From Methylophilaceae bacterium (lineage in GTDB: Bacteria; Pseudomonadota; Gammaproteobacteria; Burkholderiales; Methylophilaceae): a DNA stretch of 64,000 nt. Positions within the stretch are counted from its first letter, which is position 1; every line of letters begins with the position of its first letter. This document shows, piece after piece, positions 1-7,403 of this stretch. Made by a program: the position numbers and the translations under genes. The stretch spans positions 1 through 64,000 of the forward strand of contig JAFMCM010000004.1 in NCBI GenBank assembly GCA_017857755.1. Reading direction: 5' to 3'. Below the pieces are notes generated by a model that had not been told where the DNA came from, searched no databases, and was given only the letters and a program-made list of their open reading frames with translations.

Positions 1-1
1 A

Positions 2-148
2 CCTACTTTTGCCGTCTATGACCAGCAGGCAAAAAAACTTAACGCTAGCCCAGCACCAGATGATGCAGCTGCATTGGAAAAGCGCGCACTGGCCCACAGC
101 TTATTGCCTTCATTACTTTATCGTGAACAAGCCTACCATTTACCATAA
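2..148 (+). CDS. C-terminal end of an unrecognised protein (partial)
   Basis: An open frame enters from the left edge and ends with TAA at 146-148. It encodes the last 48 residues of a protein whose start lies outside the window. The tail is alanine- and leucine-rich, ends in AYHLP, and shows no motif I recognise. Its frame explains why a longer thermonuclease reading frame that starts at base 9 cannot be real in its first 60 codons. Function unknown. Confidence 0.5.
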   Translation, partial: PTFAVYDQQAKKLNASPAPDDAAALEKRALAHSLLPSLLYREQAYHLP

Positions 149-191
149 AGACAACCAATCAGCTGCGATACCACTACTCAATAGGTATTTG

Positions 192-707
192 ATGGCGTAT
201 AGGCGCTTTAATCAGACTTTTCATCATGGCCTTAACGCCGTCTTGTTGCTGGCGTTGCTCATGCCTAAACTCGGGTTGGCAGACACGCTCATCGGTGAGG
301 TGGTTGCGGTGACTGATGGCGATTCGATTACGGTGGTTACCGAAGGCGTTCAGTACAAGATTAGGCTGTCTGGTATTGATGCCCCAGAGCGCCATCAAGC
401 CTATGGCCTGCAATCCAAGCAGTCTTTGTTTGATTTAGTTGGTCAGCAAACGGTCAAGATTACTTATCAAAAATATGACAAGTACAACCGCATCCTTGGC
501 AAAGTTTATTTAGATGGTCTAGACATCAATTTAGCACAAATAAAAAGCGGTTCAGCTTGGCACTATCGCTACTATCAAAAAGAGCAAAACGTTGAAGATC
601 GCGCCTTATATGCGCAAGCCGCCGCATTAGCCAAGAAACACCAGCTTGGCTTATGGAAAGACGAGAACCCAATCGCACCATGGGACTTTAGAAAAACATG
701 GCATTAA
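192..707 (+). CDS. Secreted thermonuclease-like (SNase family) protein
   Basis: A 171-residue protein of the staphylococcal nuclease-like family, which cleaves DNA or RNA using calcium. Residues 1-30 form a signal peptide ending LGLA, so it is probably exported to the periplasm. Family residues are visible: Asp44 in DGDSIT, Arg58, Asp63 and Glu66 in the IRLSGIDAPE block, and Arg100 in YDKYNR, matching the metal and phosphate ligands of the family. The start at 192 is chosen because the frame is open further upstream only where the previous gene is being read. An AGG lies about 7 bases before the ATG. Its substrate in the cell is unknown; scavenging of nucleic acid is an inference. Confidence 0.8.
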   Translation: MAYRRFNQTFHHGLNAVLLLALLMPKLGLADTLIGEVVAVTDGDSITVVTEGVQYKIRLSGIDAPERHQAYGLQSKQSLFDLVGQQTVKITYQKYDKYNRILGKVYLDGLDINLAQIKSGSAWHYRYYQKEQNVEDRALYAQAAALAKKHQLGLWKDENPIAPWDFRKTWH

Positions 708-743
708 TCGCACAATGGCGCTGTCCTCGGCTAGAAAGCAACA

Positions 744-835
744 AAAAGGAAGCCTAAGCTCCCTTGATGTATGCTGAATGCGAGATGACTTGTTCATCAT
801 CAGCAATAGCCAACAATAGCTAAGTACAATCATGG
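744..835. pseudogene. Relic of a deleted pqqA cassette
   Basis: This stretch copies both flanks of the intact pqqA locus at 2721-2955 but lacks the gene body. Bases 757-798 match 2734-2775 at 36 of 42 positions. They cover half of the pqqA terminator stem, the spacer, and the complement of the last codons of pqqA, where the stop TAA has become TCA. Directly after this, 791-801 equals 2919-2929 exactly, and 819-833 matches 2939-2953 with one mismatch. About 150 bp, holding nearly all of pqqA and its leader, are therefore missing. The junction lies in the short shared motif TTcaTcaT-like, which suggests a deletion between short repeats. Confidence 0.6.
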
Positions 836-859
836 TCTCAGCTTAGGTTTGATGACTCA

Positions 860-2023
860 CTAATTACATTTTATTCCAAAGTTATTGTTAGCAATGTTCA
901 GCATGCCCGTTAAGTCTTGATAGCGCTTTGTGGCGTTATTGGCGCTGTTATTAAGATCATTTGTAATCGTATTAAAGCTACCGATCTTTGTGCTAAAGCT
1001 TGATAAACTAAATGAAGGCGGCTTTAGTCCTTTTTGCAGTGGTTTAATCGCCTGCTCCATCGGTTTCGTTACTTCATCCATAACTGCCGTAATCGGTTTA
1101 TTGACTGCACTCTCAACGTTTTTAACACCTGGGATTTTTTTGATCGTTTTAATGATACTGTTGACTTCTTTAAAGGCGCTTTTAAGCGTGAAAGATTTGT
1201 TAAATGTTGCAACTTTGATTTTAATTTTCTTGCTCAACAAGTCACCAACTTTACCAACACTGCCTGCAATAGCATCGACTGGTGACTTAAGCGTTGCAAC
1301 CGCCTTTTCCATATCCTGAGAAAAATCGATCGCACTTTGCACATCTTTTAGGTTGCTGTTTACTTTCTTTTCTAGGGCAACAAAATCATTTTGTGCTGAT
1401 GTTAAGTCAGCAACAATCCGTGTAGAAGAAGTATTTAGCTGATTGATTTGGGCTGTGGGCACAGTACAACTTTGGTTGAAATTGGCCAGCGCACTACATG
1501 CGCTCTTAAATTTGGATAACTGTGCAGTTAGTTCCGTAGCATTTTTGCTTGCTTGATCAACAATTTTTTGAATTTGAGGTTTCACTTCTTTATCTAGTTT
1601 AGACTGTAGCGCTTTGATCCCGCTCTTTGTCGCTATTTGGTCGGTGATGTTGTGTGAAGGCTTCACGCCTTTGTTGTTAAGTTCACCGAAGGTATCATTG
1701 GCAAGGGTAAAGACATTTTTCACTGAAGCCACTGGAGAAACAACAGGAATCAATGTGCCGAATGTTTTAGTCGCTGCTGTGAGGTCAGATTCCATTTTTT
1801 TCAGGTCCGCATCCACCTTTAAAATCGCATTAACATTAGATGCAAGATTATCAATATTGTTAATGATATTATTACCTTGCAGTGCAATGTCGTTCCAAGC
1901 ATTGATATTGGATTGTACTGGGGTGGGTAGTTTCGAGCATGCATCAATTTGCATAGCGGCATTGGCATGAATGACAAAAGCGCTGCTTAGAATAAATAGA
2001 CCAAATTGTTTTAACATTTTCAT
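860..2023 (-). CDS. Secreted helical protein of unknown function
   Basis: A 387-residue protein that I do not recognise. A signal peptide spans about residues 1-22 (ending HANA, then AMQID), so it is exported. The mature part is rich in Asn, Lys, Ser, Ala and Thr with long heptad-like runs, suggesting extended helices or coiled coils. It has four cysteines, one near the mature N-terminus, two close together near the middle (SACS and QSCT), and one two residues from the C-terminus (IKCN), which could form disulfides. No enzyme motif is visible. An AAGGAC ribosome site precedes the ATG. It stands alone between the pqqA relic and a PepSY-like gene, in the most variable-looking part of the window. 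Confidence 0.7.
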   Translation of the reverse strand: MKMLKQFGLFILSSAFVIHANAAMQIDACSKLPTPVQSNINAWNDIALQGNNIINNIDNLASNVNAILKVDADLKKMESDLTAATKTFGTLIPVVSPVASVKNVFTLANDTFGELNNKGVKPSHNITDQIATKSGIKALQSKLDKEVKPQIQKIVDQASKNATELTAQLSKFKSACSALANFNQSCTVPTAQINQLNTSSTRIVADLTSAQNDFVALEKKVNSNLKDVQSAIDFSQDMEKAVATLKSPVDAIAGSVGKVGDLLSKKIKIKVATFNKSFTLKSAFKEVNSIIKTIKKIPGVKNVESAVNKPITAVMDEVTKPMEQAIKPLQKGLKPPSFSLSSFSTKIGSFNTITNDLNNSANNATKRYQDLTGMLNIANNNFGIKCN

Positions 2024-2367
2024 ATCTGTCCTTGTTGAAGTATAAAGAAATCGAGTGATTTAAATCAGTGTTTAGTAGACTCATTATAAACATGATATTG
2101 GCTGGACTTTGACGAAATCGCTCACTTTTATGAACGCATTAACTCATTGATTAAATTCAAAAAATAATAACATTATGTTTTTTGTTTGTTTTTTTTACAA
2201 ATCCGATGATGCAGAAAAGTACGCTTGACGGCTACTATTGGCATTTAATGTTTTGGAATCGATCTCGGCTGAGAACCCATAGACGCCAGTCTTAAGGCAT
2301 CTACGCCATCAGACAAAATAAAAGGCTATCATCGCTGATAGCCTTGATCAATGATGCTGTGGAGGCA
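2024..2367. other. Gene-free spacer with a -10 site and a terminator
   Basis: This AT-rich spacer separates two minus-strand genes. A perfect TATAAT on the minus strand at 2083-2088 lies about 60 bases before the secreted-protein start and is a likely -10 element. No good -35 element is visible at the right distance. The terminator at 2322-2345 closes the upstream PepSY-like gene. The rest (about 2110-2320) holds poly-T runs and nothing I can assign. Confidence 0.4.
2322..2345 (-). terminator. Rho-independent terminator of the PepSY-like gene
   Basis: A perfect 10-bp stem (AAGGCTATCA / TGATAGCCTT) with a TCGC loop is followed on the minus strand by TTTATTTTGTC. It lies 22 bases after the stop codon of the gene ending at 2368. 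Confidence 0.85.
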
Positions 2368-2691
2368 TTAATCGCGGTCAATACTGTCATCAACAATTTC
2401 GGATGAATGAATATCACATTCAATATCCCAAGTTTTGCCATCTTCTGCTTGAATATCAATATCAAACACCCAGCGGTCATCTTCTTTTTCAAGCTCAACT
2501 TCCATCAAAGCGCCTTGATGCCGCTCTAAAGCTTTAGCAATGCAAGCACTCATGTGATCGTTATGCTCCTGTGCGTCTAGCACCTCAAATCTTTCTTCGC
2601 GACTTTCATAATCGCTAACGCTATAAAACGCAAAGCCGCCTAAAACAAAAGAAACAATTGCCACCAATATCATCATGATTGATTTTTTCAT
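2368..2691 (-). CDS. Small membrane-anchored PepSY-like protein
   Basis: A 107-residue protein with an N-terminal hydrophobic segment (about residues 4-24), best read as a membrane anchor facing the periplasm or an uncleaved signal. The remainder is very acidic. Residues 48-100 follow the pattern of a PepSY domain: an IAKALERHQGAL helix, then ELEKEDDRWVFDIDI, then EDGKTWDIECDI, although the usual final Asp-Ala-x-x-Gly is replaced by IHSSEIVDD. PepSY domains often bind or inhibit peptidases or sense metals; no specific role can be assigned. A strong AAGGAG site precedes the start, and a clear terminator follows. The next gene upstream on the same strand is pqqA, which has its own terminator, so the two are separate units. 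Confidence 0.7.
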   Translation of the reverse strand: MKKSIMMILVAIVSFVLGGFAFYSVSDYESREERFEVLDAQEHNDHMSACIAKALERHQGALMEVELEKEDDRWVFDIDIQAEDGKTWDIECDIHSSEIVDDSIDRD

Positions 2692-2722
2692 ACTGCTACT
2701 CCTTATAATAATTACAAAATAA

Positions 2723-2743
2723 AAGGGAGCTGAAAGCTCCCTT
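2723..2743 (-). terminator. Rho-independent terminator of pqqA
   Basis: A perfect 9-bp stem (AAGGGAGCT / AGCTCCCTT) with a GAA loop is followed on the minus strand by TTTTATTTTG. It begins 21 bases after the pqqA stop codon. Confidence 0.85.
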
Positions 2744-2763
2744 GATCTAGGCTGAATGCCAAA

Positions 2764-2835
2764 TTACTTATTCATGACGTACATTGTCACTTCAAAGCCA
2801 AAACGCATTTCAGTTGCTGCTGGTGTTGTCCACAT
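2764..2835 (-). CDS. pqqA: PqqA, pyrroloquinoline quinone precursor peptide
   Basis: A 23-residue peptide, too short for most gene finders. It starts MWTTPAATEM and ends FEVTMYVMNK. The Glu-Val-Thr-x-Tyr core (residues 15-19) is the hallmark of PqqA: PqqE crosslinks this Glu and Tyr, and together they become the PQQ cofactor of methanol and other quinoprotein dehydrogenases. An AAAGGAAA ribosome site sits 7 bases before the ATG, and a strong terminator follows, so it is transcribed as its own unit. None of pqqB, C, D or E is in the window, so this is an orphan copy. Three inverted repeats lie just upstream. Methylotrophs of this family are known to carry several pqqA copies. Confidence 0.9.
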   Translation of the reverse strand: MWTTPAATEMRFGFEVTMYVMNK

Positions 2836-2860
2836 GATGATTTCCTTTAAGTTGTTGACG

Positions 2861-2878
2861 GTTAGCCAGATGGCTAAC
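2861..2878 (-). promoter_or_regulatory. Inverted repeat in the pqqA leader
   Basis: A perfect 7-bp hairpin, GTTAGCC-AGAT-GGCTAAC, lies 26 bases upstream of the pqqA start codon, probably within the transcribed leader. It has no T-run and so is not a terminator. It may act on mRNA stability or as a protein site. Confidence 0.4.
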
Positions 2879-2882
2879 TCAT

Positions 2883-2895
2883 GTATGAATCATAC
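2883..2895. promoter_or_regulatory. 13-bp palindrome upstream of pqqA (site 1)
   Basis: GTATGA-A-TCATAC is a perfect palindrome around one central base. It overlaps TATGAT on the minus strand, a possible -10 element for pqqA, so a protein bound here could block transcription. The regulator is unknown. Confidence 0.35.
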
Positions 2896-2920
2896 CCCAG
2901 CACCACAATGCATGACTATT

Positions 2921-2933
2921 GTTCATCATGAAC
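2921..2933. promoter_or_regulatory. 13-bp palindrome upstream of pqqA (site 2)
   Basis: GTTCAT-C-ATGAAC is a perfect palindrome whose centre is 38 bp from that of site 1. Its right half is lost in the relic copy near 793-804. Its position upstream of the likely promoter would fit an activator or a second operator. Confidence 0.35.
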
Positions 2934-2989
2934 CATGGCTAAGTAAAATCATGATGTAGCATCAGCGAATCGAATGCCACAAAAGAAAA

Positions 2990-3013
2990 AAGGCTTTCAT
3001 CTCTGAAAGCCTT
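2990..3013 (-). terminator. Rho-independent terminator of tRNA-Lys
   Basis: A 10-bp perfect stem (AAGGCTTTCA / TGAAAGCCTT) with a TCTC loop is followed on the minus strand by TTTTTCTTTTG. It lies directly after the tRNA gene. Confidence 0.85.
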
Positions 3014-3021
3014 ATGTATCT

Positions 3022-3097
3022 TGGTAGGGAGTGCGGGGATCGAACCCGCGACAAATGGATTAAAAGTCCACTGCTCTACCATCTGAGCTAACTCCCC
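3022..3097 (-). tRNA. tRNA-Lys (anticodon UUU)
   Basis: A 76-nt cloverleaf with an encoded CCA end. The D arm is GCTC...GAGC, the anticodon loop reads CTTTTAA with TTT as anticodon, and the T arm is GCGGG-TTCGATC-CCCGC. The acceptor stem pairs GGGGAGT with ACTCCCT, so position 1-72 is a G-U wobble and the other six pairs are standard. This tRNA decodes AAA and AAG. Confidence 0.95.
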
Positions 3098-3251
3098 ATT
3101 AACTGCTATGCTTTTGAGTGATTGCCCAAAAATGCAAGACCGCGATTATGCTGGAAACCAGACCTTTGGTCAACAAGGTTTAATGAATTAAATACAATAT
3201 TAATGATTATTGTTAGAAAAAAATCGTCAACGATGTATTCGAGTCATTGAA

Positions 3252-4616
3252 TTACCGCATGCCTGGCAGTTTGCCACCCATTAAGCCGCCCATCCCACGC
3301 ATCAGTTTTCCCATGCCGCCTTTGCTAAACATTTTCATCATTTTTTGCGTCTCAGCAAATTGTTTCAATAGTCGATTGACTTCTTGCACTTCCACGCCAC
3401 TGCCGTTTGCGATGCGCTTTTTACGAGTGGCTTTAATCAGTTCTGGCTTGCGACGCTCAAGTGGGGTCATGCTGTTAATAATGCCTTCTATGCGACGTAG
3501 CGATTTCTCAGCATCATCACTGCTGACTTTTGATGCCATATCGGCTACCTGCGCTGGCATTTTATCCATCAGCGCACTCATGCCGCCCATATTACGCATT
3601 TGGACCATTTGCGATTTAAAGTCTTCTAAATCAAACTTACTGCCTGATTTGATTTTATCTGCAACTTTTTTCGCTTCTGCTAAATCAACGTTTTTATGTG
3701 CTTGCTCAATTAAACCGAGCACATCGCCCATGCCTAAAATACGGCCCGCCATGCGGTCAGGGTGAAATGGTTCCAATCCATCTACTTTTTCACTCACCCC
3801 AATAAATTTAATCGGCTGCCCTGTGACATGTCTGACTGAAAGCGCCGCACCGCCACGGGCATCTCCATCTAGCTTGGTGAGTACAACACCAGTCAGCGGC
3901 AATGCTTCACCAAATGCTTTTGCGGTGTTGACTGCATCTTGCCCTTGCATGGCGTCTACGACAAAGAGGGTTTCAGTTGGTTTGAGCAGTTGATGCAAGG
4001 CTTTGATTTCTGCCATCATGGCTTCGTCTATGCCTAAACGACCTGCAGTATCAACAATGACTACGTCATAATAATTTGACTTGGCGTAGGCCAGTGTTTG
4101 CGCCGCGATATCAATCGGCTTCTGATGAATATGACTGTCAAAGCAATCAATTTCTAACTGTTTAGCTAAGGTTTGTAGCTGTGTAATGGCGGCAGGTCGA
4201 TAAACGTCTGTGCTGGTTAACAGTACTTTCTTTTTGTCGGCTTTTAATCGTTTCGCTAGCTTGGCCGAAGTGGTTGTTTTGCCTGAACCTTGCAAACCCG
4301 CCATCAAAATCACCACTGGCGGTACTGCGGCTAGATTAAGAGCAACATTCGCTTTGCCCATTAACTCGGTTAGGGCCTCGTTGACCACTTCGATGACTGC
4401 TTGACCAGGGGTTAAACTGTCTAATACTGCTCGGCCGTTGGCTCGCTCTTTAACTTTTGTAATAAAGTCTTTGACGACGGGCAGTGCGACATCGGCTTCT
4501 AGTAAGGCCATCCGCACTTCACGCATCGCATCGGCAATATTATCTTCGCTTAAACGCGCTTGACCACGCAGGTTTTTAATAACGCCTTGTAAGCGTCCAG
4601 TTAAATTGTCTAACAT
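3252..4616 (-). CDS. ffh: Ffh, signal recognition particle protein
   Basis: SRP54-type GTPase that binds signal sequences of nascent membrane proteins and, with its 4.5S RNA and FtsY, delivers ribosomes to the membrane. The N-terminal helical domain starts MLDNLTGRLQ. The G domain shows GLQGSGKTT, VDTAGRLG and TKLDGDARGG. The C-terminal M domain is Met-rich, ending GGLMGGKLPGMR. I chose the ATG at 4616 rather than the in-frame GTG at 4640 because family members begin at this point and an AAAAGG lies about 10 bases upstream. Length is 454 residues, normal for the family. It is transcribed divergently from the ypjD-like gene. Confidence 0.95.
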   Translation of the reverse strand: MLDNLTGRLQGVIKNLRGQARLSEDNIADAMREVRMALLEADVALPVVKDFITKVKERANGRAVLDSLTPGQAVIEVVNEALTELMGKANVALNLAAVPPVVILMAGLQGSGKTTTSAKLAKRLKADKKKVLLTSTDVYRPAAITQLQTLAKQLEIDCFDSHIHQKPIDIAAQTLAYAKSNYYDVVIVDTAGRLGIDEAMMAEIKALHQLLKPTETLFVVDAMQGQDAVNTAKAFGEALPLTGVVLTKLDGDARGGAALSVRHVTGQPIKFIGVSEKVDGLEPFHPDRMAGRILGMGDVLGLIEQAHKNVDLAEAKKVADKIKSGSKFDLEDFKSQMVQMRNMGGMSALMDKMPAQVADMASKVSSDDAEKSLRRIEGIINSMTPLERRKPELIKATRKKRIANGSGVEVQEVNRLLKQFAETQKMMKMFSKGGMGKLMRGMGGLMGGKLPGMR

Positions 4617-4745
4617 TGATTGATGCCTTTTTGGATTCACCTAATAGGATGCATCTAGGATGATTCAATTAGATTTTCATGAATTAATTTGCCCTAATTT
4701 TACATCATGCTATGCGATTGGCGTGAGTTTTGACATAATTACATC

Positions 4746-5579
4746 ATGCTTTATTTAATTCCTTACTTGGTTGTTGCTTTTATTTACATGGCCGTTGCGG
4801 TCGACTTTTGGCGCACCGCAAAACTAAAACCAAACACCAATGAAGCGACGCAATCTTTAAAACTGCATAGCGCGATGATTGCCTTGGGTTTAATCTTGCA
4901 TGGCGCTTTGCTTTACCGCGATATTTTTGCCTTTGGTGGTTTTAACTTGGGCTTACTCTACGCCCTCTCCGCTATTTTATGGTTGACCGCCTTAATTTAC
5001 TGGCTAGCCAGTCGCAGCCATGCTTTACACAGCTTACAAGCGTTTGTGTTACCTCCAACGGCCATCTTTGTTTTGCTCTCTGCCATGCATATTACGCGTT
5101 ATGTGCCACCAGCAGAAAATACCAGTTTTTTGTTTATTGCTCATGTGGCGATTGCGATGCTGGCTTATAGTTTGTTTACTTTTGCCGCTTTACATGCTGC
5201 GCTCATGGCGATTGTGGAGCGTAGCTTGCACAATAAACCAACGTTGGTTAAGTTGCCCAGTTTTCCGCCTTTAATGGTGATGGAGAATTTATTATTTAAA
5301 GTGATTCGCTTAGGCTTTATCTTGCTAACACTGACCTTATTTAGTGGTATGTTATTTAGTGAGGCGATCTTTGGCGAACCATTGCAATTTACACATAAAG
5401 TGATTTTCTCCATTGCTTCATGGTGTATTTATGCTTGGCTGCTGTATGGCCGCTTTCGCCATGGCTGGCGTGGCAAAATTGCGATTCGTTGGACGCTGTT
5501 TGGTTTTGTGCTACTGCTATTAGCTTATGTTGGTAGTCACTTCGTGCTAGAAATCTTATTAAAAAGATCCCTATCTTAA
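4746..5579 (+). CDS. YpjD-like cytochrome c assembly family membrane protein
   Basis: A 277-residue integral membrane protein with about eight hydrophobic segments. It belongs to the CcsA/HemX/YpjD group of haem-handling or cytochrome c assembly proteins. The C-terminal block, with LYGRFRHGWRGK followed by GFVLLLLAYVGSHFVLE, is typical of YpjD. Position next to ffh, divergently, is common in proteobacteria. Its precise role is unclear: the haem-binding function is by family only. Its stop codon overlaps the end of the convergent HAD gene by nine bases, and no terminator is seen between them. Confidence 0.85.
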   Translation: MLYLIPYLVVAFIYMAVAVDFWRTAKLKPNTNEATQSLKLHSAMIALGLILHGALLYRDIFAFGGFNLGLLYALSAILWLTALIYWLASRSHALHSLQAFVLPPTAIFVLLSAMHITRYVPPAENTSFLFIAHVAIAMLAYSLFTFAALHAALMAIVERSLHNKPTLVKLPSFPPLMVMENLLFKVIRLGFILLTLTLFSGMLFSEAIFGEPLQFTHKVIFSIASWCIYAWLLYGRFRHGWRGKIAIRWTLFGFVLLLLAYVGSHFVLEILLKRSLS

Positions 5580-6239
5580 GCTAATGCTAGGCCATCCATG
5601 CGCGGTTGCATAGGCCAATAGCGTTTCATCCGCATCGACCGCAACAGGATGCGTGACCAGTTTCATTAATGGTAAGTCGTTATGTGAATCACTGTAGAAG
5701 TAACTCTTGCTAAAATCTTCCAATCGCTGATTGCGTTGTGCTAGCCATGCTTTTAGTCTGGATACTTTGCCCGCTTGAAAGCTAGGCTCACCACTGACTT
5801 GGCCAGTAAATTCTCCATTGACCATTTCTGGGTCAGTGCCAATCAAATGTGTGATGCCGTAAGCGGTTGCAATCGGTTTGGTCACAAAGCTATTGGTTGC
5901 AGTAATAATCATGCATAAATCACCATCTGCTTGATGTTGGTTGACCAAAGCCTGTGCCCGTTCTGTCATCATGGGGCGAATGACTTTGTCCATGTATTTA
6001 AGATGTAAAGTATCTAAAAACGCTTTGGGATGTTGCGCTAAAGGTTGTAATTGGAATTTTAAAAAGGCAAAAATATCTAAACAGCCATCTTTATAGTCTT
6101 GATAAAACTGCTCATTTCTTTCGTGATGCGTTTTCTCGTCTAACAGGCCTTCACTAATGAGAAACAAACTCCAATTGTAATCACTGTCGCCAGCAAGTAA
6201 GGTGTTATCTAAATCAAAGAGGGCTAAATTTTGTGTCAT
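5571..6239 (-). CDS. HAD-superfamily hydrolase, subfamily IB
   Basis: A 222-residue phosphatase of the phosphoserine-phosphatase-like group. Motif I is FDLDNTLLAGDSD (nucleophile Asp9, acid Asp11), motif II is the MIITATNSF segment near residue 112-120, and motif III is FYSDSHNDLPLM near 183-194, which binds magnesium. These HAD-IB proteins hydrolyse phosphomonoesters, but the substrate cannot be read from sequence. It is not the main SerB, which is longer and carries an ACT region in many species. It converges on the ypjD-like gene with a short overlap. Confidence 0.8.
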   Translation of the reverse strand: MTQNLALFDLDNTLLAGDSDYNWSLFLISEGLLDEKTHHERNEQFYQDYKDGCLDIFAFLKFQLQPLAQHPKAFLDTLHLKYMDKVIRPMMTERAQALVNQHQADGDLCMIITATNSFVTKPIATAYGITHLIGTDPEMVNGEFTGQVSGEPSFQAGKVSRLKAWLAQRNQRLEDFSKSYFYSDSHNDLPLMKLVTHPVAVDADETLLAYATAHGWPSISLR

Positions 6240-6276
6240 CTGTTTTCTTTACGTTATTGGTAATACTAATTAATTT

Positions 6277-7158
6277 TTACTCAATTTCATCGACATTCTT
6301 GGACGTTAAAATTAAGGCAACGCCTAATAATATCACTGCTAATGCAATCAGCTCATTTTGGGTGACTGCTTCGTTTGCAAACCAAATGCCCACCGCAAAC
6401 GCCACGATAGGATTAACAAAAGTATTACTACTTGCCACCAATGGTCGCACAGTTTTAAGCAAATATTGAAAAGCACTGTAGGCCACGATGGAGCCAAGTA
6501 GGATTAAAAACAGCATTGCACCCCAGGATTTAGCAGATATGGTTGATGGCCACGATTCGCCAAAGTAAGCACTTGCTAACAACAGAAAAACCCCACCTGA
6601 TAACATCTGACAGGCAGCACCCATTAATCCTTGTGGCATGGGTAAATGTTTACCCCAAATAGAGCCAAACGACCAACTGGCAGCGGCAAAAATCAATAGC
6701 CACGCACTGACAGCATCACCATGCAAGCTACCACCTAAATTCAACAAGCCTATCCCTAATATACCAAAAAAAATACCAAACCACTCTTGGCGGGTAATGT
6801 GATGGCCCCAAACACTGGAAAAAATCGCCATCCAAATCGGCGCAGTAGCAATCGCTAGCGCTGCCACACTGGAGCTGACGGTTTGCTGGACATAACAGAC
6901 AGTACCATTGCCCAATGCTGGCAATAATAATCCAACCAGACTAGCGCCCTTCCATTGCGCCAATGTTGGTTGTGGATGCCCCATCCATCGCAACAATCCA
7001 TATAACAAAGCGCCCGCGATAGCAAAGCGTACACCTGCCATTAAAAACGGTGGGAAACTTTCAATGCCAAAACGAATCGCCAAATAGGTTGAACCCCAAA
7101 TAAAATAGGTACAGACGAGTGCGAAGCAGATAATCAGGGTTGATTTACCATTTGCCAT
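6277..7158 (-). CDS. YedA-like EamA-family transporter
   Basis: A ten-helix drug/metabolite transporter with two EamA repeats. The sequence follows the YedA group closely: YFIWGSTYLAIRFGIESFPP near the start, LGNGTVCYVQQ, and SNTFVNPIVAFAVGIWF in the second half. Such proteins export amino acids or other small molecules; the substrate here is unknown. The ATG at 7158 is preferred over an in-frame TTG 15 bases upstream. No strong ribosome site is visible for either. It lies downstream of leuA on the same strand but about 245 bases away, so it is probably a separate unit. Confidence 0.82.
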   Translation of the reverse strand: MANGKSTLIICFALVCTYFIWGSTYLAIRFGIESFPPFLMAGVRFAIAGALLYGLLRWMGHPQPTLAQWKGASLVGLLLPALGNGTVCYVQQTVSSSVAALAIATAPIWMAIFSSVWGHHITRQEWFGIFFGILGIGLLNLGGSLHGDAVSAWLLIFAAASWSFGSIWGKHLPMPQGLMGAACQMLSGGVFLLLASAYFGESWPSTISAKSWGAMLFLILLGSIVAYSAFQYLLKTVRPLVASSNTFVNPIVAFAVGIWFANEAVTQNELIALAVILLGVALILTSKNVDEIE

Positions 7159-7348
7159 TTTGAACCGTTTCAAAAGGTTAGTCCGTCATTATAAATGGCT
7201 GGTAAAAAGAAAGTGGGAATTTGTATGTTCATTTTTTTAAACGCTAACCACACCTTTAACGGCATTGGTAACTGCAATGGACATATTGGCGCACGGTGGT
7301 TGATGCAGAAAGGCGTCAAATAGTGGCGGATTTAAGCCCAATGGGAAT

Positions 7349-7383
7349 GGCTGCCTGTCGGTCGTCATCTAATTCAGGCAGCC
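7349..7383. repeat. Inverted repeat downstream of leuA
   Basis: A perfect 9-bp inverted repeat (GGCTGCCTG / CAGGCAGCC) with a 17-base loop lies 20 bases past the leuA stop. It has no T-run on either strand, so it is not a classical terminator, but it may protect the leuA mRNA 3' end. Confidence 0.4.
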
Positions 7384-7403
7384 CCTATTTTACGCATCAA
7401 TGC

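Noticed and set aside
9-191. Upstream extension of the thermonuclease frame
   Set aside because: It overlaps the tail of another gene in a different frame, lacks a ribosome site, and places a polar stretch before the signal peptide.
3189-3212. AT-rich imperfect palindrome downstream of ffh as a Fur box
   Set aside because: Few matches to the Fur consensus, and it lies after ffh, not before a gene start.
3222-3240. ATCG-TCAA-CGAT with a T-run as an ffh terminator
   Set aside because: The stem is only four base pairs; too weak to report as a terminator, though the T-run is on the correct strand.
7225-7323. A 32-codon plus-strand frame between the yedA-like gene and leuA
   Set aside because: It has a weak GTGGGA before the ATG but no recognisable composition, partner or terminator; kept out as chance.
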